Assembly: GCA_023512835.1 (NCBI GenBank)
Contig: CM042089.1
Location: 52,137,427-52,201,426, forward strand
Direction: 5' to 3'
Source of the DNA: Taxillus chinensis
Taxonomy: Eukaryota > Streptophyta > Magnoliopsida > Santalales > Loranthaceae
DNA: 64,000 bases
The first letter of the stretch is position 1. The number at the start of each line of letters is the position of its first letter. The translations under genes were made by a program, and so were the position numbers. The notes beneath the pieces are model-generated. The model had not been told where the DNA came from, made no database searches, and was given only the letters and a program-made list of their open reading frames with translations. Below are positions 11,475 through 21,067 of this stretch, piece by piece.

Positions 11475-11867
11475 TCTTACTACACGAAGTAAGAAGCACA
11501 ACGTCAAAACAAATTTATAATATATCGCGTCACTACCTCTACCCCACTGATCAATTCCATTATCACATGACATTACACACATACATCGTATCAATCACAT
11601 TTCACAGTTCAATATGCATTGCCAAACAACTCAGAGTTGCACATTTCACTTAATCATTTTATCTTATCCACAGTTTAGCACATATTCACAGCAAATGCAG
11701 CTAGTGCCCTAATGCCAATGCTTGCAAATCCTACCACAAGACTGGACTACCCTAAGTACACCTTGGAGGCTCAAAGAGGACCATGTCGATCAGGCATGTC
11801 CCCCCAGGCTCCTCCAAAGGACTTAGGATAACCAGGTCTGCCCACTACCCTAGGCCAACTAGACCAT
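11475..11867 (-). other. Tekay 5' leader
   Basis: Untranslated leader between the primer site and the gag ATG. I see no long frame or further motif in it. Confidence 0.7.
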
Positions 11868-11879
11868 GCTCTGATACCA
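11868..11879 (-). other. Primer binding site, tRNA-iMet type
   Basis: The minus strand reads TGGTATCAGAGC a few bases downstream of the 5' LTR end at 11883. This is the canonical site complementary to initiator tRNA-Met used by chromoviruses. Confidence 0.95.
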
Positions 11880-11882
11880 TAT

Positions 11883-12992
11883 TGTGACGCCCCAGATTTC
11901 CAACCCGAGGAAACCGGTACGTAACTCCCCTTGTACCCACACGGAGGGCAAAGGGGTTAGGATGTAAACCCCGAATTTAACATTTTAAACATCCACAACA
12001 CATTTCAAGAAAATAATGTCCATAAAAGAAATCCACAATCCAAACCAGTCTTTATTACAACAAAATCCTTTCCAATCCATCCCCACTGGGGTTACATCAA
12101 TTCCCATAAAAAAAATAACATAAATGGAAGAGAGTAAAATAAATAAGGTCTTCCACCTTGGTGTATCCACCTAACGCCTGTAAGTCCCTGGAAAACAAGC
12201 AAACACAGTAGGAGGGGTGAGCAACCACAGCTCAGTAGGGATCAAGTCTCCCCAACCCTTCCCATGTTCCTAGGGGCTACATGCATGTGCACAGGTGTAG
12301 TGACGTGACAGTATGAGAAAAAGAGTAAAACATTCCACACAAGCGGGCGTAACCCCAGCCCAGCACACCGGGTAACAAACATCATAAGCAAGTAATTTAA
12401 CCGCCTCTTCGGGGCCCCGATTTAACCGCCTCTTAGGCAAAGTAGTTTAACCGCCTCTTCGGGCCACTGGTTTAACCGCCTCTCAGGCAAAGAAATTTAA
12501 CCGCCTCTTCAGGCCAGATACCACGATCATGCACACAACACACACTACGGCCACTTAAGCATAAAACCAAACACTTGGTGTGCACCCATTCACAAGTGCA
12601 CAAACCCGGCCATTCAGGCAATAGAACAAACACCCAACGCATGCATACATTCACCAAATCACAAGTCCAGCCACACAGGCATATTACCAAACATGTAATA
12701 GGCATATACACACAACTGTATTCACACAGGCATTTCATCGAACATATAGCATGCAACAATAGAATCACACCAAAATGCCATTGAAGGCCAACCTCCATAT
12801 AGGAGATCACACCTATATGGATTACATATTTATATATAAACAGATATAATCCATAATCTACCCTAGAACCCTAGAACAGAGGAGGATTTAGGAAGAACAG
12901 AACCCCTACCTTGTATGTTCTCCTGCTCCCGCTCCCACGCAAGACTCCGACCACCCACACAAGACGCTCCGGCAGCCACCTGAAGCTCTCCT

Positions 12993-13049
<57 letters not shown>

Positions 13050-13742
13050 GACGGCTGGTGGAGCAACAAACCCTAACCCTAAAACAGAGGGGCTTCTCCT
13101 CCTTATATAGACAACACAACATCAAAACGACGTAGTTTTGATTAAGTGAATCCCAACATCAAAATGACGTAGTTTTGATGGAACAAGCTATGACCTTCCC
13201 ACATCCATACACACCAAAATATTCACAATTCCAACATGGTCCTTTGGGAAAAGATGATTAGAATGACAAAACCAAGGTAACCATGTAAAAACATGCCTGC
13301 ACGCTAATTTGAACGCCAATTCCCCAATTGGCGTGCAGCTCCAAATGTACTCAAACTTCACCTCAAGCCTCCTTGCATCTTGTAGAGGTCTAGGAAGCAA
13401 AAATATGCTTGCACGTGAAATGGGTGAATTCACGTGGAGCTCCAAATGCTCTGAAACTTCTGTGGTAGGTAGAGAACCTCATTCTAAGAAACTTTTGTTC
13501 TTGCATGCCAATTGTTTGAGGCCATCTACCCTATCAAAAGTGAGCTCAAGATCAGCCAAAATAGCTTAAAACCGCCTGTATACGCATAGCATCTTCCTAG
13601 GGCATAAAGGTACGTTATCACTTGTCACATGCACCTCCCAAAAGTCCCCTCTTGGGCTCATCTCTTACCTCAAACTTGTGCACCAACATCCAAGGTATTT
13701 GTGGTTAACTTCTTACACACGGGTTACACACGGGTCATTACA
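11883..13742 (-). repeat. Tekay 5' LTR
   Basis: 1,860 bp, collinear with 4516-6383 throughout, including the GAGGCGGTTAAA repeats, microsatellite, TATA box and near-palindromes. It is followed by the target duplication copy ATTAA at 13743-13747. Confidence 0.95.
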
Positions 13743-15020
13743 ATTAAACCCTGCTATGAAAGAAGTTGTTAGAAAAGAAATTTTAGAATGGAAAAATACA
13801 GGTATAATTTATGCTATTTCTGATAGTGAATGGGTGAGTCCATTGCATGTTGTGCCCAAAAAAGGGGGCATGACCGTGATTAAAAATGAGAAAAATGAAT
13901 TGATCCCATCTCGCACTGTGACGGGGTGGAGACTGTGTGTTGACTATAGAAAGCTGAACAAGGCTACTAGGAAGGATCATTTTCCTCTTCCTTTCATTGA
14001 CCAAATGTTGGATAGGTTAGCTGGCTATAGTCACTACTGCTTTTTAGATGGCTATTCCGGGTATAATCAGATCATGGTTAAGCCCGAGGACCAAGAAAAG
14101 ACCACCTTCACGTGCCCTTTTGGCACTTTTGCATTTAGGAGAATGCCATTTGGGCTTTGTAATGCCCCTGCCACCTTTCAAAGGTGTGTGATGGCCATTT
14201 TTCAGGGTTTGGTTGAGGAGATCATGGAGGTCTTCATGGATGACTTCTCGGTGTTTGGTTCCTCTTACCAACAGTGCTTGAAAAATCTAGATGTGGTCTT
14301 AGAGAGATGTGAGGAGAAGGAACTAGTCCTAAATTGGGAGAAATGCCATTTCATGGTAACCGAGGGGATAGTTCTAGGGCACAAGGTGTCTGCACATGGT
14401 TTGGAGGTAGACAAGGCAAAAATCTCCACTATTGAGACTCTGCCACCTCCAACCAATGAAAAAGGAGTGAGAAGTTTCCTTGGCCATGCTAGCTTTTATA
14501 GGAGATTCATTAAGGACTTCTCAAAAATTGCAAAACCCATGAGTAGGTTGTTAGAAAAAGAGACAAGCTTTGAGTTTAATGCAGATTGCTTAGAAGCTTT
14601 CAACATCCTCAAGGGTAAGTTAGTCATCGACTTGTTATAGTCACACCTGACCGGGCTCAACCTTTAGAGTAATGTGTGATGCGAGTGATTATGCTTGTGG
14701 GGGTAGTCTTAGGGCAAAGGCGAGAAAAGGTGTTTAGAGTCATTTACTATGCTAGTAAGACCTTAGATGATACTCAACGAACTATACCACCACCGAGAAA
14801 GAGTTCTTAGTCGTAGTTTATGGCTGCAACAAGTTTAGACCCTACCTTTTTGGGTCTAAAGTCATTGTTTATACTGATCATGCTGCATTGAAATATTTGT
14901 TTGCTAAAAAAGAAGCTAAGCCACGCTTGATTAGATGGGTTCTCCTCTTACAAGAATTTGACCTTGAAATTAGAGACACAAAGGAAGCCCTAAATTCTGT
15001 AGCTGATCACCTCTCCCGTG
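13743..15020 (+). pseudogene. Athila-1 reverse transcriptase and RNase H (broken)
   Basis: Continues the pol frame cut at 4515. RT reads 'NPAMKEVVRKEILEW', 'WVSPLHVVPKKGGMTVI', 'RLCVDYRKLNKATRKDHFPL', the catalytic YxDD-equivalent VFMDDFSVFG (about 14230), and the thumb 'GVRSFLGHASFYRRFIKDFS'; it stops at 14640. The residues preceding NPAM in the longest ORF are Tekay LTR sequence and not part of the protein. RNase H follows in shifted frames: MCDASDYA, 'YASKTLD', then '[16 protein letters not shown]' and ADHLSRVEN to about 15020. One stop and at least two frameshifts separate RT from integrase. Confidence 0.92.
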
Positions 15021-16350
15021 TGGAGAATGCACCTAAGTCTCTACCCATTGTAGATGACTTTCCTGATGAGAAGTTGTTTGAGGTGCATCATCTTCCTTGG
15101 TTTGCTGACATAGCAAATTATTTAGCCACTGGGTTCATACCCAAGCAGCTAGACTACCACCAGCGAAAGAAATTGGTAGTAGATGCTAAGAAATTCATTT
15201 GGGAAGACCCAATTCTTTATAGGAGGTGTCCTGACCAAATCATTAGAAAGTGTGTCCTTGAGGAGGAGCTAGATGACATAATACATCATTGTCATGCATC
15301 ACATTATGGGGGCCACTTTGGGGTGCAAAGAACTGTGGCTAAAATCATGCAGTGTGGCTTCTATTGGCCTCACATGGTGAAAGACACCTATGTCTACATC
15401 AAAAAGTATGATAGATGTCAAAGGGTAGGTGGTCTTTCTAGGAAAAATGAGATGCCCTTAACTGGAATCCTTCCACTTGAAATTTTTGACATTTGGGGCA
15501 TTCACTTCATGGGGCCATTCCCCAATTCTGATGGGTATTCGTACATTTTGCTTGCTATGGATTATGTGTCTAAGTGGGTAGAAGCTATTCCTACTAGAGT
15601 GAATGATGCTAGGGTTGTGACTCATTTCCTTACCAGGAACATCTTTAGCCGTTTTGGGACACCAAGGGCTATAATCAGTGATGAGGGTAGTCATTTCTGC
15701 AACAAATTGTTTGACAAATTATTGAACAAGTATGGTGTCACTCATAGGAAGTCTTTAGCCTACCACCCACAAGCTAATGGACAAGCAGAAGTGTCCAACA
15801 GGGAGATTAAGGCCATTTTAGAGAAAACTATTGGAGCCAATAGGAAAGATTGGTCTTAAAGGCTTGATGAAGCCTTATGGGCGTATAGGACAGCTTATAA
15901 AACTCCCATTGGGATGTCACCTTACCGTATTCTATATGGTAAGGCATGCCACTTGCCTGTGGAACTAGAACACAAGGCTCATTGGGCCTTGAAGAAGTTA
16001 AATTTTAACCCACAAGAGATCAAGGAGCTTAGGATGACTCAATTAATTGAGTTAGATGAGCTTAGGCTAGATGCCTATGATAGTGCTAAATTTTACAAAG
16101 AAAGAACTAAGAAATGGCATGATAGGTAACTCAACAATGAACCTTTAACCTTAGGACAGAAAGTTCTTCTATTTAACACAAGGTTGAGGTTATTTCCTGG
16201 AAAATTAAGGTCCAAGTGGATGGGACCTTTTGTGATAGTTGATAAGAAGCCATATGGGAGCTTTGAGCTCCAAGTCGTAGATGGCAAGAAATTTTGGGTG
16301 AATGGCAATGATCGAAACCATACTTTGATTCAACTCGAGGGAGATAGTTG
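15021..16350 (+). pseudogene. Athila-1 integrase (catalytically altered)
   Basis: Integrase in an otherwise well kept frame to 15859, a stop (TAA at 15857-15859), then continuation in the same pattern to about 16350 ('[20 protein letters not shown]', '[17 protein letters not shown]', final 'LIQLEGDS'). The zinc-binding histidines are present ([13 protein letters not shown]) but the first Cys of the CxxC pair is Tyr (YDRCQRVG). The first catalytic Asp of the DDE triad is His ([10 protein letters not shown], where WGIDFMGPFP is usual; Athila-2 keeps the Asp). The second Asp (ISDEGSHF) and the Glu ([12 protein letters not shown]) are kept. The product would be inactive even without the stop. Confidence 0.92.
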
Positions 16351-17224
16351 ATTCCCTCTCTTTCACCATTGCATGATCATAACTGAAAGTCTAGCTACAG
16401 ACTTTAAATAAAGCGCTGGTTGGGAGGCAACCCAATATTTATTGCTATGTTTTATTTTATGTTATTTTCTTTTATTTATTTTATTCAATAAATTTGTTTG
16501 CAAGCTAACCATTGTGTAAGAGACTTTGCTTCTTTCTTAACTAACCATTTGCAGGATGAGCAAATTATTGGGTCCTGAACTTGTGGAATTGTTTTTAAAG
16601 TCAAAGTCAAGGAGCAAGTGAAGCCTAAAAGTGCTTGAAGATGGGCTCAACCAATTCACGTGCAAGACTTAAAGATGGTCCATAATGCATAAGCAACTCA
16701 GTGGAGAAATTTGGGCCAGTTTGGGCCTGAACGTGAATTTGCACGTGAATTGCCCAATTCACGTGCACCTCCTTTTGAGCTGTAACTTTCTGGAATGGTA
16801 GATGAAGACCATGTGAATCACGTTTACTCTTGCACGTGAATTGCTAGCTGTCATATGGAGGCCCAAAAATGCAAAATATCAATTTTAGCCCTCCTAGAAG
16901 CTTCACACAATTCACATGCAGAAGGGACTATTGCTTGCCAGCTCAAGGGGGACCCACCACCAAAGTTTGGGACGAGTCTGACCTGCACGCCAATTCGGCC
17001 AATTCACGTGCAAAGGCTATTTTGGTCAGAACACTCTGAAAAGTTAGGGGCACGTGTATCATGCCAATTGGAGCATCTTTCCTTCTGCACGCTATATAAA
17101 GAGAGGCCATCTTCAAAGGCTTCCACACCAAAATCACTTCAGATCTGAGTATTAGAGAAACTCTGCTCTTTTGCTCTCTTGCTCTTCAGTTTTCTGCTCT
17201 CTGCTCTTTATTCTCATTCCAAAG
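16351..17224 (+). other. Athila-1 pol-to-cassette spacer with repeated CACGTG words
   Basis: No supported gene. It starts with the box AAGCGCTGGTTGGGAGGCAA (about 16410-16430), seen in similar form downstream of pol in Athila-2. From 16650 to 17060 it repeats GCACGTGAATT and its reverse complement about six times, sometimes as close inverted pairs (about 16740-16770). A TATA-like CTATATAAAGAG is at about 17092, roughly 130 bp before the ATG of the next frame, so a subgenomic promoter is conceivable; this is inference. Confidence 0.6.
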
Positions 17225-18640
17225 ATGGTGCGCACAAGGAGGACTGGCCAGGAGGAGGTGTACTCACCTAGTGCCGATAGCCAACCTGAAGAGGAGATAC
17301 TCTTGGGCCATGCTCTTGATATGCAGGCTTTGGAGGCTTCAGAGCTGGGTTGGGCTAGAGAGGTGGCTCTTAAAATTCAAAATCTGGGATTACAAAGGTT
17401 AGTATCTGCCAAGCCAGCTATTTCCTACTCTGCCTTACAAGAATTTTATGCATCTGTGTATGTAAGTGAGGATGAACTGATAGGGGTTGTGCAAGGGGTT
17501 TATGTCAGAATTACCCCTGAAATTATTAGACATTGCTTTAACCTCCATGTACCCAGTGATAGCTTTCCTCAGCTAAGCCTAGGAGAATTTGGTACTGCAT
17601 GCAACTATGCTAGAAAATTTCAAAGTCGAAGGCAGTATACCAAGAATGGTTTTATTGGAAAATTTAGATGCCTAGCCTACCTAGTAGGGAAATGCTTACT
17701 GATTCAGACCAGTGGGATAGATAGTGTGCCTAAGCCACACCTGGAGTTGATGTATAGCATTGAGCATATGCTAAATGTGGATTGGGCCACTACCATTTTT
17801 AATTGGTGGAAGAAAAACTCATCAAAGCAGATAAATGGCAGATTTTTGTGTTTGATATTTCAAAGCATGCCTGCTTTGCATTTTTCTTCCATGGATAGCA
17901 TCCCTTTTCCTTCTCACTGGGTGTTAAGAGTATTGCTTGCTGAAGGGGGTTTGGGGATCAGTACCAGAGGTCATTGGGCAACCAATGTTCCTCCTCCATC
18001 ACAGCCCGCTAGGCACAGTGTTCATGTGGAGCGATCCACTGACTTTGCAAGGGAGACCTCTCCTCATTTGGATCAAAAGAAGTAGACTCTATACAGACTC
18101 ACTGCCATGTACATGCAGTTCAATGTACACAAAGAAGATATTTTCAATTTCTTTCAAGGCATTAGTGGGCAGGTGGTGAGTGAAGTGGAGGTCATCAATT
18201 GGGCAGTCACTAATGGGCACATCACTAGAGCCCAATTTGAAGAATTAATGGCCCTCATCTCTGGCGACCAACAAGCTACTTCACAACCTAGAACCAGAGC
18301 ATGGGAGGCCCCAGACGTAGCTGCTCATGTATCTCTTAGAGCATGAGAAGCCCCAGAAGCTCCTCCTGCTGCCTCTACCGAAGCTTGGAGGCAAGAAACA
18401 CAGCAGCTCAGGGAGGCAAATGCCAGAACCCAGCGCGAGGTGGAAGCCCTGAGGAAGGTCAATAAAGAAGTCAAAGGCCTCCTAGGCAAAATCTGGAAGG
18501 CCTTGAGCAAGAGGAAAGCATCAAAACGTTCTCCTATAGTGGAGATATCTGATGAAGAACCCTCTCAATCCCCTGAAGTTTCTTATCCAGCATAGGCAGA
18601 TCCACCTTAACCAGAACCTTCAGCTCGGCCATCCTACTAT
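17225..18640 (+). pseudogene. Athila-1 'putative plant transposon protein'-like domain and linker
   Basis: N-terminal half of a 770-codon frame (17225-19534) in the env-like position downstream of pol. The start is the ATG in AAAGATGGTG (MVRTRRTGQEEVY). Residues about 50-260 resemble the plant-specific 'putative plant transposon protein' family often found in Athila-type repeats ('LQEFYASVYVSEDELIG', 'YVRITPEIIRHCFNLHVP', 'CLAYLVGKCLL', 'LELMYSIEHMLNVDW'). The function of this family is unknown to me; there is no signal peptide or membrane segment, so I see no envelope evidence. After a TAG at 18083 the same frame goes on through a helical coiled-coil-like stretch ('LREANARTQREVEALRKVNK'). 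Further stops: TGA 18344, TAG 18593, TAA 18608. Confidence 0.75.
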
Positions 18641-19534
18641 CACCCAGAGGAGGTAGAGCCAGCAACAAGGTATTCACCCTTCCAGCCTTTTACTGATCCT
18701 GCATATTCTCAGGCTCTTGTGCCTACTATACTTCCTATCTCTTGGGGTGCATACATGCCTGCTGAACCTGAAGATCTTCTTGGCCCTCCTATCCATTTAA
18801 TCATTAATCCAGCTTTATCATCTGACGAGAGCCAACGATTTGAAGAGTTCATCAATTCCACGGTTCAGAGGGCTCGCTTTATACGGGATAATGATATCTT
18901 CACCCCTTTTAGCCTAAAGAGGATCTCAGAGAATGAATATCTCTACTGCGACGAGATAGACCTCTTCTGCAGGACCATGCGCTATGTAGTGGAGGCTGAG
19001 CCTCATAACTACCCCTTAGCTCAGTTCACTTCCATCATGTTGTGCGAGATATTCAATTAACCCTTGTCCGAATAGGTGTGGCGCCAATGCATCAATGGTG
19101 AGAATGAAGGGCACTGCTCTTGGCATGGTATGCATGAGGTGTTGATTCTGGTGCACATTGACCGCCACTTTGTACTAGTCCGCTTGAATCTGGATGTAGG
19201 ACATGCCGTGCTATATGATCCAAGCCAAGGTGAAGGGTTTGCCAGACGGAAAAGACAGTTAGTGCATGGATTCATCAAACGAATCAAAGCGGCGATGATA
19301 AAAGAAGGCTTGTTAGCAGACAAGCTACCTCTTATTCACTACAATGAAATGGAAATTCCCCAACAGCCTGACCAATTCAGCTGTGGGATCTTTGCTTGCT
19401 ACTACATGATGGCTATTCTGCAAGGGAAGGAAACTTGGGAAGTACGCGGCGAGACATCGGTTGACTTTGTGGCTCAGGTACGACGAATGGTGGCCAATGT
19501 CATCTCCTATTACAGCTTGCCAACTGAGAGGTAA
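18641..19534 (+). pseudogene. Athila-1 C48 (Ulp1/SENP-like) cysteine peptidase domain
   Basis: C-terminal half of the same frame. After a Pro/Tyr-rich linker comes a helical segment ('FIRDNDIFTPFSLKRIS') and then the peptidase fold: His in DRHFVLVRLNL, Asp in AVLYDPSQ, oxyanion Gln in PQQPDQFSCG and the nucleophile Cys in FSCGIFACYYM. That is the H-D-Q-C arrangement of C48 peptidases, which remove SUMO-like modifiers from proteins. Two in-frame stops (TAA 19058, TAG 19073) lie just before the domain, which itself is open from 19076. Known Ulp1-like domains in plant transposons come mostly from Mutator-like and CACTA elements; here it belongs to an LTR element. Substrate unknown. Confidence 0.8.
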
Positions 19535-21067
19535 GTATTTTCCTACTCCCTATTTTATGCCATGAGGACATAGCATATTTTAAGTGTGGTGTATAGGGAG
19601 TGACTTGAGCTACTTGCTTGTCTTTTATGTTGTGATTGCATGTTTTATTTATAATTTTTGAAAAAAAAACTGTTTTTAGTTGCATGATTGTTTGAGTTGT
19701 TTGCTTGAATGATTTGCTTGTGGAGGCATGGATATTAAGTATGCAATTTTGGCTTAAAATTTAATTTTTATGCCACATTAGTATCATGTTGTGATAAGGG
19801 TGTTAAAGTAGTTAAAATGTGCTCTGAATTGGTTTGATCATGTCTTTATCTTTTGAATGATATCACCATGTTTTTGGAGCTGAGTTTTGAATATTAGATG
19901 AGCATGAAATGCTATGATAGACCTAAGTAACCCTTAAAGTTGAGTGAAAAAGAAATGAAAAATGAGAACAGCTTCTTTTTAGCCCTTGAGTGACATTTAT
20001 GGTTTATGGGTAATAGTTTGATCTGATACTCCTCTCTGCATTCAACATTGGTTATTTAATGGTAGGAGTCAAGTAAGCATGTGATTATTTGTTAGTGCTC
20101 AGTGTTTGGTGTTTAGTTAGGATGCAAGACCTCTGAGTCACCGTGGATCGTCTTTTGCATTCTTTTCTTTATTGTGTGATATTATTGGAAAAGGCTGCGA
20201 TATAGAATGTGAAAAAGCCATCACTTAATTGGAAAATGGGATATGAGACATCAATGAATTTCTGTCTCTCCTTATGTAGCAAAATGGCAAGGGGTATGCA
20301 TTAGAAAAATCAGTCTTATTTATGTGTTATGTGAGTAAAAAAAACAAGAGTGAATAATCCATCAAGGGAGAGCATAAAATGCAACCTTGTAAGGTTATTA
20401 CTAAAACAAAAAAAAAGAAAAGAAAGATTCAGAATAAAAGCCACACTGGCTTGATGCTTATGTGTGATTATTTAGTTGTGAAGCCACATTGGCTGAATTG
20501 TGTTTTGTTTTAAGAATGTCGAGCTCAATTCTTTGGCTCATGTTTTGTTTATTCAGTTATTAGAATAGAGTGTGAGTTCAAATAAAGTAGAATAGAGAGT
20601 GTGTTTTCTTTGATGAGCACAATAGGGAACTCTCATGATTGCTTGGCAAGTACATAATCAATAGCTGATGGCGAGTGTAGAGATAGAGTTTTCCATCCAT
20701 TGTTCATTGATAGGTATTGGGCTTGAGAATTATTATATTTGAGTGAGGCTGCTTATCTACTTATCCTTGGTAAGAACTTAAAGGGAAACTAGGTGTTATT
20801 TTATCATGGATTGCTTGCTCATATCTGAAATTTAAGTGGTGATATTGCATGGTTGTTGGACTAGGGATATGGACATGAATGAACTGAGCTATGACTCATT
20901 TTGATGCTTAAATTCCCATTCATCATGATAAAGTTGCATGCTTAGGAAACCATGATTCTCCTTGATTGTTATTTTATTTTTCTTCCGTTTGACTGCGTGT
21001 TTATTTTATTCTTGCATGCTTGTATGTTTTTGCTTGAGGACAAGCAATGGTTCAAGTGTGGTGTATT
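19535..21067 (+). other. Athila-1 3' untranslated region and polypurine tract
   Basis: About 1.5 kb of AT-rich sequence with no supported gene. It ends with 'GAGGACAAGCAATGG' and TTCAAGTGTGGTGTATT directly before the LTR, which is the usual Athila context for the purine primer, although the tract is weak here. Confidence 0.75.

Larger units (their letters stand above)
4516..13742 (-). mobile_element. Tekay/Del chromovirus (Ty3/gypsy), complete but coding-defective
   Basis: A 9,227-bp element with two LTRs (4516-6383 and 11883-13742, ends TGT..ACA) and a perfect 5-bp target duplication ATTAA (4511-4515 and 13743-13747). On the minus strand, from the right: 5' LTR, tRNA-iMet primer site, gag with two CCHC knuckles, protease, RT, RNase H, integrase, chromodomain, purine tract, 3' LTR. 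The C-terminal chromodomain places it in the Tekay clade. The two LTRs differ mainly by transitions (4 differences in the first 91 bases), so it is fairly young and clearly younger than the Athila element it interrupts. Many frameshifts in pol make it non-autonomous now. Confidence 0.95.

Noticed and set aside
10964..11653. 229-residue plus-strand ORF
   Set aside because: Antisense of Tekay gag; it is open because of GC-rich codon use.
17225..18085. Retroviral envelope gene
   Set aside because: The position is env-like, but I see no signal peptide, transmembrane helix or Cys pattern; the sequence fits the plant transposon-protein family instead.
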